Of a stretch of DNA of 64,000 nt, positions 11,516 to 21,600 are shown in pieces. The stretch comes from Cercis canadensis. Lineage: Eukaryota > Streptophyta > Magnoliopsida > Fabales > Fabaceae. Under the pieces are notes generated by a model. The model was not told the origin of the DNA. It ran no database searches and saw only the letters and a list, made by a program, of their open reading frames with translations. Each line of letters opens with the position of its first letter. The stretch's first letter is position 1. The position numbers were made by a program, and so were the translations under genes. The stretch lies in contig QAOA01006992.1 of assembly GCA_003255065.1 (NCBI GenBank), positions 89,015 to 153,014 of the forward strand, read 5' to 3'.

Positions 11516-14104
11516 ATGGTAACTCCAGAGAAGGGCCTCTCAAGCGCTCTGAACGCGAGAACCATAGGCTCAGGCAGTGAAACTATAGTTTTTGCTCATG
11601 GGTTTGGAACAGACCAGTCTATCTGGGACAAAATCATCCCCTTCTTTGCTGAAAATTACCGTATAGTTGTTTTTGATTGGCCTTTTTCTGGAGCTGTTAA
11701 AGATCAGAGCCTCTATGACCCAGTGAAGTACTCCTCCTACGAAGCTTTTGCTGATGACTTAATCAGTCTCATGGATGAGATGAACCTCAAAGATACCATT
11801 CTCGTTGGCCATTCCATGTCTGGCATGATCGGTTGCATTGCCTCCATTAAAAGGCCTCAACTCTTTAAGAGGCTCATGCTCCTTGTAGCTTCCCCAAGGT
11901 CAGTTTTACCTTTTCCTAATAAATTACAACCTGCACCCTTTTTGGTTTACCTTAATTAATTGAGCTGCTTCTTCCTTTTCTTGTAGTACTACATATTTAA
12001 TCAGTATTTACCAAAAAAACACTAGTAGTTCAGATTTTATTTTTTGGGCTAATGATCTCACCGTCTAGAGTTATATTGCTCAAGGAGACTCATTAACGTT
12101 CTTTTTGCATTACTCATGGTCATTTACCCCTTTTTAATTTTTTTTTTTTTTTTTGGAAACTAACTCTCTTGAAAAATTAAGATGCCTTCACACACGAGAA
12201 AGCCAAATAAAACCTAAAAACTTAAGCTTTGAAAAAAGACTCACAAAAGATTTTTATATCTAATACATGCTATGTCATGTGTTATCCAATTAACGCAGAT
12301 TCTATTTTTTACCAGAGTAGTAAATTTTTTACAGAACTGTTCTAGAAACAACATTACTCTAGTCTCTTTCTTTTAAAATTATTATATATATATATACCGA
12401 ATTTGAACTTATAATTTCTATCCTAATTCCATCGCCATCATTCTTTTTTCTTAAGATATGTTATCTCTTTGTGAAACAAGAGTCTTCTCCAATAGTCTTA
12501 AAATCCAGTAGTAATATTTTCATTATATTATGGGGTTTGGAGTTATTTATCTCCCCAAATTCTACCTGGGACTCCATTCTAGGCATCTACATAGTGCAAT
12601 AGCATAAGGCAAAAAACTAAACGACACCATCACGACGACACACCTAATCCATAGAAATCCCTTATATATAATATTTATATTAAAATGAACCAACGAAATA
12701 CATGTGGTTTCAAAGGGATTGGTCCTGCTGCTCCAAATTTTCTTGTATTCTTGTGCTTGGATTTCATTTTAAGCTTGATGGGTTTGTTGCAACTGGTGCT
12801 TTCATCCACAAAATACATAATAATAGGCAGACAACTGGGGTCAGATTAAAGTGAAGCCACAAAAGCTCTACACAATTATAAATACAAAACTTCACTTTCC
12901 CTCTGCTGGCCACTTCTGCTGACTTCATTTTTATATATACTTTTGAGAAAAATCTAATTTGGAAAGTTGCTGATCTTTAGCTCCAACAAAACCACCAGGA
13001 AGCCGGCCGAGCCAATCTCAAAACAAAATAGATGTACTAGAATATAAACGATGATTATGCTTGAGATCCCTTAGTTGATTAAAAAAATATATATATTCCT
13101 TTAAAGTTTTTGTTAGATTTAACTTTTATGCCCTTTTTATTTAATTGGTCATAATCCTAGAACAGAATAATTTATGTGCTCAGCAAGATAGCTTTAATAA
13201 ACAATAGAAAAAAGCTACTTACACACTAATTTGGTTCACAATATATATGTCACACTAAAACGGTTTATAGCAAAGATCTGAGCCTAACAGAAAATAAAAA
13301 AAAAAAAGTTTAATTTATGTTCGATTGAGCCAATTATAAAAGTGTGAATCTAATTAGTTCACAAATAATCATACTCTAAACTTCTCTTGCATATAATATC
13401 ATCATTTTCTTTTAACTCAATACATATAATAGTATCACTAATTAAATGTTGCTTACAAGTTTCATCTATAACATAAGTGTGACAAAAAGGCATACTAGTT
13501 GCATTTCTATTATAGGATACGAAGATAAGGGGTTTAGAAAAGTAGTCTTTTTTTTTTCTTCCTTACATAAGAAAACCTAACATTTTATATATTAATCCCA
13601 TCTTACCACGCTGAAAAAGACTAATTCTTCTAACTTGTTATTACGTATTGCATGTATATACGTAGGTATTTGAATACAGAGGACTACGAGGGTGGGTTTA
13701 GAAACTCAGATGTGGAACAGTTACTCTCAAACATAGAGTCCGACTATGAAAACTGGGCTTCAGGCTTTGCTTCCTTTGCAGTGGATCCAAATGATCCTCT
13801 CTCGGTGGCCAAGTTGGAGAAGTGCTTGAAGAGCATGAGAGCAGAAGTTACACTCTCCTTAGCTAAGTCTGTGTTTTACAGTGACTACAGAGATTTGCTT
13901 GACAAGGTTGAGACACCATGCACTATTGTTCAGACCGCTAAAGACATGGCCGTACCGCACAGCGTAGCAGTTTACATGGAAAAGAAAATTAAAGGGAAAT
14001 CTACATTGGAGATCATAGATAGTGAAGGACATTTCCCTCAGCTAACTGCACATCTTAGGCTTGTTGAGGTGCTAAAGGGTGTTCTTGGCTTTGGTCTTGA
14101 TTAG
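11516..14104 (+). CDS. DLK2: D14/KAI2-family alpha/beta hydrolase, DLK2-type
   Basis: Two exons, 11516-11898 and 13666-14104, joined in phase across a 1.77-kb intron (AG|GTCAGT ... GTAG|G), give 273 residues, the normal length for the family. The HGFGTDQSIWD loop follows the first strand. The catalytic triad is Ser100 in GHSMSG, Asp221 in AKDMAVP and His250 in EGHFPQL. The family includes the strigolactone receptor D14 and the karrikin receptor KAI2, small soluble hydrolases of cytosol and nucleus. The strand-4 loop reads FDWPFSGAVKD instead of the NMGAG-type loop of KAI2, which from memory marks the DLK2 clade, whose ligand is unsettled. The start is the ATG before VTPEKGLSSALNAR; the frame is open upstream only through non-ATG codons. 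A sister KAI2-like assignment is possible. Confidence 0.85.
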
Positions 14105-14128
14105 ATATATATATATATATATATATAT
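14105..14128. repeat. (AT)12 microsatellite
   Basis: Uninterrupted AT dinucleotides directly after the TAG stop codon of the DLK2-like gene, in its 3' UTR. Confidence 0.9.
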
Positions 14129-14655
14129 AGTTGCATCAGCTTGTTTGTTGTAGTTCTAGCTTTGTTTCTTTGTTAAGTTAGTTGTGTTGTGATTTTGAAA
14201 TAGACGTTCATGTATGTCAGTCAGTATGTGGATGTGCAGGAGAAATAGTGTGATATCTCTGTTCTTTATTATTGGTACTTAATTTTGAGTTGAGTGAAGA
14301 ATATATTAATTAGTTTGTCAATTTTATTTGCCTATATCGGTCTTGATTTATGAATTATGACCTTCATTTGTACTGTTTTGATTTTGGAGGAAAAAAGTGT
14401 ACCGCCAAACCAAAATATGCTAATAATCTCCTAACAAATGTTGGTAATTTTTTTTGTTTTTATGATAAGACAGTACAATGCGATAGAGAAAGTAGAATAA
14501 AGTATATGATAAGATCGATATTGATTCTTATAATCAGAAAATGCATCATTTGACTTAGAGGTTATTGGTTGTTAATTAATAGATTCATTATAATATTATT
14601 TTTGTTCTTGAAGCTACTTCTCTTAGCTTAATCATAGTTCAAGACAATTGGTGAA
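14129..14655. other. 3' flank of the DLK2-like gene
   Basis: 3' UTR and AT-rich flank; no separate feature recognised. Confidence 0.5.
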
Positions 14656-14971
14656 ATTAAATTTTCTAATCAACTGACCAATAAATTATTTTTTTTGTGG
14701 CCATCCATAATGGCGAGAAATCCTTTTTTTAAAGAAAGTGTGCATGCGGAGGGGGAAGTGAAAGAGGTAAATTGACCTAAATAATACACATTTACAAATT
14801 ATTTATGTAAAAANATTAAATTTTCTAATCAACTGACCAATAAATTATTTTTTTGTGGCCATCCATAATGGCGAGAAATCCTTTTTTTAAAGAAAGTGTG
14901 CATGTGGAGGGGGAAGTGAAAGAGGTAAATTGACCTAAATAATACACATTTACAAATTATTTATGTAAAAA
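14656..14971. repeat. direct duplication around an N (probable assembly overlap)
   Basis: 14656-14813 is repeated as 14815-14971 with a single N (14814) between. The copies differ by one C/T change and one T in a homopolymer. Both include flanking DNA plus the first 48 or so bases of the mobile element beginning at 14924. The structure is what an unmerged contig overlap between two haplotypes would give, so one copy is probably not real. Confidence 0.75.
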
Positions 14972-15229
14972 GGGAAGTTTTCAAACTATTTACTTAAAAA
15001 TGACAGTTTTGAATATTTTATTATTTTTCATACATAAGGGAGAACATGTTATACATAAATATAATGTGTATGAACTGAAAACGCTATAAGGCATGTTAGG
15101 ATAAAACGTGTTCACTGTTTAAAAAGGCTGGAGGCATTTTTTTAAAAGTAAACACGCTATAACCTATAAAGCATGTTCTAATAGAACACGCTTTATGACT
15201 TAAAGCGTGTATGTCTCCTTTATGGCTTA

Positions 15230-15530
15230 ATCCGTAACCCCCAACCCTTAATCTTAAATCTTAAATCCAAAATCCTAAACCATAACCCCTAACCGAAAAC
15301 CCCAAATGTCAAACCCTAAATATAAACTCCAAACCCAAACCCTAAACTCCAAACTCATAATCTCTAACTCCCTAAACTCCAAATACCAAACTCTAAACCC
15401 TAAATGTCAAACTTCAAACCCTAAATCATAAACCCTAACCCTAAATGTCAAACCCTAAATCCAAACTCCAAACCCTAAACCCTAAACTATGAATCATAAC
15501 CCCTAACCCCTAACTCTAAATAAGACTACA
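15230..15530. repeat. degenerate CCCTAAA-type repeat, left arm
   Basis: Units such as AAACCCTAAA, AAACTCCAAA and AACCCTAA recur with irregular spacing. They resemble the plant telomere unit but are far too degraded and variable for a telomere tract. It mirrors the array at 15840-16500 and is part of the foldback element. Confidence 0.75.
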
Positions 15531-15637
15531 TAAACATGAAAATATTGTGTGGAACAAACAAATAAAGAAAAACAATGTTACAACTTAATTGTTACAAGAC
15601 AATATCACACATGCACAAACATTGTCATTTACTAATA

Positions 15638-15838
15638 TTATTCGTCGTCCGTCATATAGCCTAGACAGCTCAGTACATGGTCAACTTCCACAGGGGTTAA
15701 TTCACGATTCATAGCAACAGCTTGATCCTTAGCAAGTTTTAAAAAATAGTACCGGCATCTACGCACCAACATTAAATTATTTTCCTTTCAAATCTGTAAA
15801 ATGGCGGCTTCATAATCACGTCAATTCCTTCGATCCAT
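15638..15838 (-). pseudogene. decayed 66-codon ORF in the loop of the foldback element
   Basis: Reading the minus strand from ATG at 15838 to TAA at 15640-15638 gives one continuous frame of 66 codons broken only by two TGA codons, at codon 6 and codon 17. The later part, ELTPVEVDHVLSCLGYMTDD, is unbroken and protein-like, with acidic and basic residues in balance. Both TGA codons could come from single G-to-A changes in TGG, a common decay route in methylated repeats. The protein family is not recognised. Its ATG lies at the inner edge of the TTTAGGG-like arm, so any transcription would start in the right arm. It may be a captured host fragment or a gene carried by the autonomous parent. Confidence 0.55.
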
Positions 15839-15839
15839 G

Positions 15840-16500
15840 GTTAAGGTTTAATGTTTGGAGTTTAGGGGTTATGGCTTACCCAGTTGAAGGTTTGGAATTT
15901 AGCGTTTGACATTTAAGGTTAGGGGTCAGGGGTTATGATTTATGATTTAGGGTTTAAGGTTTAGAGTTTGGATTTAGGATTTGTCATTTAGGGTTAAGGG
16001 TTATAATTTAGGGTTTAGAGGTTGGATTTAGGATTTAACATTTAGGGTTAGGTGTTAAGGGTTATGATTTAAGGTTTAGAATTTAGAATTTAGGGTTAAG
16101 GTTTGGCATTTAGGGTTAGGGGTTATGATTCAAAGTTTAGGGTTTAGGATTTGGATTTAGGGTTTTGGCATTTGGAGTTTTGGATTAGGGGTTATAGTTT
16201 AGGGTTTCAGGTTTAAGATTTAGGATTTGAGATTAAGGGTTTGGGGTTATGGGTTATAGTTTAGAATTTAGAGTTTGGAGTCTATAATTAAGGTTTGATA
16301 TTTAGGATTTGGAGTTTGAATTTAGGGTTTAAGATTAGGGGTTAAGGGCTATGAGTTAGGGGTTTGGAGTTTAGACTTAGGATTAAGGTTAAGGGTTTGG
16401 AGTTCAGATTTAGGATTTGGCATTTAGGATTTTGGGTTAGGGATTATGGTTTAAGGTTTGGGATTGGGGATTTGAGATTAGGGGTTTGGGGTTACGGGTT
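15840..16500. repeat. degenerate TTTAGGG-type repeat, right arm
   Basis: Units such as TTTAGGGTTA, GGTTTAGGATTTGG and GGGGTTATGG recur for about 660 bases, roughly twice the length of the opposing left array. Open frames here, for example 16364-16735, are translations of the repeat and not genes. Confidence 0.75.
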
Positions 16501-16744
16501 AAGCCATAAAGGGGACATACACGCTTTAAGCCATAAAGTGTGTTCTATTAGAACATGCTTTATAAGCTATAGCGTGTTTACTTTTAAAAAAATGCCCCCA
16601 GCCTTTATAAATAGTGAACCGCTTTATCCTGACAAGCCCTATAGCGTTTTCAGTTCATACTCGCTATATCTATGTATAGCGTGTTCTCCTTTACGTATGA
16701 AAAATAAAATATTCAAAATTGCCAATTTTAGGTAAATAGTTTAA

Positions 16745-17367
16745 AAATTATCCATTTTATGTAAATAGTTTACAAATATATATTATTTAAATCAATTTTC
16801 CAGTGAAAGAATCCTAAATTTGGGTACTTTTGTTTTTGTTGTATGTGGCTAGAATCCTAAAATTGGGTACTTAGCTGTAAAGAAGAAAACAGAAAATAAA
16901 CAAGTCATGGGCCCAAAAAGAAGAAAGGCCTAAAACAGGACCACTAAGATAATCTCATGCCTGCATTATGCTTGGCCAGCTTGTCACCAATTTAATTAGG
17001 AGAGTTAGGGTTTGTTTGGGTATTACTTTGGAGGGGAAAGGAAAAGAGANAAATTGTCCATTTTATGTAAATAGTTTGCAAATATATATTATTTAAATCA
17101 ATTTTCCAGTGAAAGAATCCTAAATTTGGGTACTTTTGTTTTTGTTTTTGTTTTTTTTGTATGTGGCTAGAATCCTAAAATTGGGTACTTAGCTGTAAAG
17201 AAGAAAACAGAAAATAAACAAGTCATGGGCCCAAAAAGAAGAAAGGCCTAAAAGAGGACCACTAAGATAATCTCATGCCTGCATTATGCTTGGCCAGCTT
17301 GTCACCAATTTAATTAGGAGACTTAGGGTTTGTTTGGGTATTACTTTGGAGGGGAAAGGAAAAGAGA
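16745..17367. repeat. direct duplication around an N (probable assembly overlap)
   Basis: 16745-17049 recurs as 17051-17367 after a single N at 17050. The copies differ by a few substitutions and by the length of a G/T-rich run. Each copy includes the last 50 or so bases of the foldback element, its AGTGAAAGA target duplication, and unique flank containing AATCCTAAATTTGGGTACTT. As on the left side of the element, this looks like two allelic contig ends placed in series. Confidence 0.75.
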
Positions 17368-17803
17368 GGAGAGGAGTAAAACTCCATTCTTCATTGTTTG
17401 GAAGATTTATCTTAAAAAAAGATAGGAGACCGGTGAGTAAGATGCAATCTCCACACTCTTTTTTTGATCCATTATTGTGTTCTTCCAAATTGGGGAGTTT
17501 GGAGAGAAAATATATTAAAATGACTATTATATTCCTTTATTTTTTTAAATATGTCTATTACTTTTATTAAATATGTCTATTATATTATTTAATTTTATAT
17601 TAAATATGTCTATTTTAATAATAAAGGATAAACTAGTAAAAATATTTTACAATAGGACTTTTCCTTTTCTTTCATCTCATTTTGCTCATTTTAATCATCC
17701 AAACAAAAGAGAAAAAAACCCTTCCATTTCCCTTCCCTTCCTTTCCCTCTCTTTCCTCTCTTCTCCTTTCCTTTCTTCTCACTTCAAACTTCCAAACATT
17801 CCC
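17326..17803. mobile_element. Tourist-like (PIF/Harbinger) MITE, 478 bp
   Basis: The termini GGGTTTGTTTGGG (left) and GGGAATGTTTGG (right, reverse-complemented) are inverted. They are flanked by TTA at 17323-17325 and 17804-17806, the usual target of PIF/Harbinger elements. The subterminal arms are purine-rich on the left (GGGGAAAGGAAAAGAGAGG) and pyrimidine-rich on the right. The left end overlaps the duplicated region, so a truncated second copy of its first 40 or so bases lies before the N at 17050. No coding capacity. Confidence 0.7.
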
Positions 17804-17806
17804 TTA

Positions 17807-18644
17807 ATAGACAACCAACTCCAGGTTCCAATAGGCTAAAGGCACATTGGCTTTGATGTATAATAATTGAGTGGAAATTGGCGGAAATCCCACTATGTAT
17901 AAAGTGTAAAAGATTTTAACTCTATATAAAAAAAATTTAGGTACAATTAATTTTTATGTATGATTAGGTGAGTCTAATATAAATACAGTTAATTTTATAT
18001 ATGATTAGGCGTCTCATCTCTATATTAGGTTCAATGTTTCTTAACAGGCCTATTGGTACTATCCCAATTTACTCATTTCAATTACCCAAAAAAAAAATCT
18101 ATAATTAATATTTATTTATTTTATCAATAATTACAAAAAATAAAATAAAATAAAATGTAAATTTTTTTTTTATCACAATATTAGTGAACTAAATATTTTA
18201 GTTGGAGATATAATAATAAAAATTGAAACTTTAAATTTAAAATTTTAAAATTTTTAAAAATTTTCTAAAATAATTGTGCTGTGTGTGATTGTGTTAAAAA
18301 TATAAATTTATTATTTGATGAAAAATGTAAGTGAACATAGTAATATAGTTTCATTTTTTTATTAAAATGAATAAATAAAGTTGTTATAAATTATGAAAAA
18401 GTTAAAATGATCAACAATTTTTGGTACACGGACTACACTCCACACATGTCCAGCATCAGGAGGACCAGCATTTTGCATATGCGGTCTAATTTAATCCTTG
18501 CTGATGAGAGCATACAAAATGACAACCCCGTAATACCAACCAATTTGTGAGGTTTAAAGGGTCAAGAAAGTGAAAAATATCACACTCCATTAGCAGACTT
18601 ACCTTTCACAGTTTATCACTTGTGGACAAGGTAATAGAAAAAAC
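17807..18644. other. intergenic / promoter of the acyl-CoA hydrolase gene
   Basis: AT-rich with no bounded repeat. The last 200 bases are less AT-rich and presumably contain the promoter and 5' UTR of the gene starting at 18645; no clear TATA box was chosen. Confidence 0.45.
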
Positions 18645-21600
18645 ATGCGTAGCCTGCTTGCTCGAGCTCCTCATTTTCTGACTTTGGTTAGCTCATCTAT
18701 CTGCAAATCCACCAAACCATCACTATCTTTCCGAGCCATTGCGACGATGGCAGCTACCGAAGAGTTCGTCAAGGGCAACGTTCATCCGAACGGCCTCGCC
18801 GTGATCACCCTTGATCGTCCCAAAGCTCTCAACGCTATGAATCTAGGTTTCTCTTCTCTTTCATCCTCTTCTTGCTCTAAGTATTTAGGGTTTTTATTTT
18901 CAGTATTTTCTATATAATATTTAGTTGAGAAATGTATTTGGAACTCAGCTTTTGGTTAGTTTAATTCGATTATTATAATGCAAGAGATGCAGAGCTTGTG
19001 GCTTGCTGAAAACCAAAAATGGGGTTGATGATATAAACCCCTGGGAATTGAGGGAATGATAATTTTTGGATATTTTATTGAAATTTGAGAGAATGGTAAT
19101 TAGGGATATTGGACATGGAATGGTTGACTCGTTACTGTTGGAGTCAGGGACGATAGCTCACGTATTTCCTCTTTGGGTAAATGATTTATTTTTATCTTGA
19201 CTTGGTGACATTCATGGTGCAGATATGGATATAAAATATAAAAGTTATCTTGATGAATGGGAGTTGGATCCAAGGGTCAAATGTGTTCTGGTTGATAGCA
19301 GCTCGCCTCGAGCCTTTTGTGCAGGTATGTCTAAGTCATTAAGAAATGTAGAAATCGTTTCTCTTCTCATTCAATATTTACTGAAGCATATTTTTAGCAT
19401 CATTCTATATATTGCTATTAGCTTCTTTTGCAGAGAACCTCTTTAAGAATTGAGGTTATTTGGTTTTGAGTATTAAGAATGGTTTTGAGAGTCGCCATTG
19501 ATGGTCAATGCAGGGATGGATATTAAAGGGGTTGTTGCTGAAATTCAAAAGGACAAAAGCACACCTCTAGTGCAGAAGGTTTCATTATAGTCCTTGTTTA
19601 CTCTTCTCAAGTGTATTAATACTTGCATATCTTATTGCCGTTGTGACGTGCATCATTGGATATAGTTATACTGTTGTTTATTTTCCACCGATGCTGTCAT
19701 CTTCTTCTCTTGCTCTATAACTGTATAATCATACACTGTTCTTTTGCATAAATCATTTTCTCAATGATGTCTACTTGGTAACCGAGATCTTAGTTTATCT
19801 GCAGGTGGTGATGTGAAGCAGATAACAATCAAAAACCACCTATCAGATATGATTGAGGTCTAGTTGTGTCCTTGTAATTATATATGATGTCAGATTCATG
19901 ACCTTTACGCTTTGTTAAAGTCATGTGGATACAACATGAATACCTTCCCTATTGTATGCTTGCAGTTGTAGACTACTTATTACTTAAGACTCTAATGAGT
20001 AACATCTTCTTTAATAATATACGAAGAATTGATACTATATGTTAAAAGCATATAGAGGATGTTTCTTGAGGCTTTTAAGTCTAATGATAAGTATAAAGTA
20101 TGTATTCTTACTTTGTGATTAGGGATTGCATATTTTAAGCTTTTTCATCCAAAAAAATAAATCTTAAGCTTACAAGATCCTACCAAGGTTCAAATTGTTT
20201 GCTAAAATTAGAAGGTAGGACAATGATATATTCAAAGCAAATATTTGGTATTTGGTGCGTGAAAATTACTTGTAAATGGTTGTAAGGGACTCGTGCATTG
20301 TAGTGATTAGTGACTTAGTGTGGTAGTCATTGTGTCACTAAAAAAAAAATAGTTGGCAACTGGGGAGGTGATTGATGGTTGATGTCCAGTGGTTAAATTC
20401 TGCTCGCCAGCAGCCAACCATCAGCTTTTCATTGTAGTTAGTGTCCACTGGCAATCAGTAGGTAATGGACGACAATGATGGCAACAGTTGGTGGTTGAAA
20501 GATTATCACTGTAACTTTTGTCTTAAAAAAAAAAAAAACAGATGATTACTGGAACAGAAGGCATTTGCATGTCATATAAGGCTTGAGGTTCTAGATTCTT
20601 TTAGTCAGTGAGTGAAGGATATTTCATCAATGACAGGGAAAAAAATGTGTCATGGAGAATCTGTAGCATAGTGAATAAAAAGAGGGGGCAAAAAAAAGAA
20701 GAAAAGAAAAGGAGACCATAGTACGGAAGCTCAGTTTATCTTAACTTAAAACAATTTTTAATTAGTTACTTATGTACAAACGCATATATATGTAGCTGAG
20801 GAGAATAAGAAGAAAAAGTTAATTAATGGGATAACTGTTGAATATAAATGACTTTCTTTTTAAAAATTTAAAGCAAATAATTTATAAATTAAAGAAAATT
20901 TATTAATTGTCGTTAGAGTTACTAATAAGAAACTTAGCATAAGTAATATATATAGTACCAACCTGTTCATTTTATAAGTTACTGATTTCTTATTTCCATG
21001 TGCATTGCGGAGGGGTTTTGACTCCCCTCTCCTGGCTGAAAGGAAATCCCTGTTCAGAAATTATTGTCATTTTATAAGTTCTATACGTGTTTGTACACAG
21101 TGACTGATTGTTATATATACTGCTGAAAATCAAAGATGCATGAAACTTTAAGCGTGAACCNNNNNNNNTGAACACCCCCCCCCCCCCCCCCCCCCCCCCA
21201 CAAAAAAAAAATTTATTACATGATTACCCTTTTGATGAAAGGCATTTTTTCCTTGACTTAAACTTTTAGGTTGTTTAGAGTTTACTGTATGTGCCTACTA
21301 TGATTACATATGCAATTTGATTGATTTAGACAATTTCTTTGTGTCAATCTGATTGAATTTTCTTTCTGATTTAGACAATTTAGACAATCTTATAAATTGT
21401 TGTCAGCATTAAGTTGGATTTGTGTTTTATTCTGCACCTTGCATTTCTTTATGATCTGTTAATTTATTATGTGAAAATAATGCGTCTATTCTACACAAAT
21501 TTCAGGTCTTCTTGGCTGAGTATTCTTTGATATGCAAAATTTCTGAGTACAAGAAGCCTTATATATGCCTCATGGACGGTATAACAATGGGTTTTGGAAT

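Larger units (their letters stand above)
14924..16801. mobile_element. 1.88-kb Mutator-like foldback element with telomere-like arms
   Basis: The termini are inverted: GGTAAATTGACCTAAATAAT at the left and GGAAAATTGATTTAAATAAT at the right when reverse-complemented. A 9-bp direct duplication, AGTGAAAGA, flanks the element at 14915-14923 and 16802-16810, the Mutator signature. Each arm has about 300 bases of terminal repeat with palindromes of the form ACACGCTTTA...TAAAGCGTGT. Inside these lies a long degenerate array: CCCTAAA-like on the left (about 15230-15530) and TTTAGGG-like on the right (about 15840-16500). The two arrays face each other, so nearly the whole element folds back. A decayed 66-codon ORF occupies the loop. 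No transposase is present, so it is non-autonomous. Confidence 0.85.

Noticed and set aside
15230-16500. Interstitial telomere tract or CRISPR-like regular repeat
   Set aside because: The units vary in length and sequence, the two arrays face each other, and both lie inside an element with a 9-bp target duplication. Neither a telomere remnant nor a regularly spaced array fits.
16364-16735. Open frame of 123 codons
   Set aside because: It is a translation of the TTTAGGG-like array and the terminal repeat of the mobile element (repeating Leu-Arg-Phe-Gly pattern).
19805-19857. Exon 3b as a relic of a second, inserted gene copy
   Set aside because: Only this exon is duplicated in function, both versions share exact phases, and no other second-copy exons exist in the locus.
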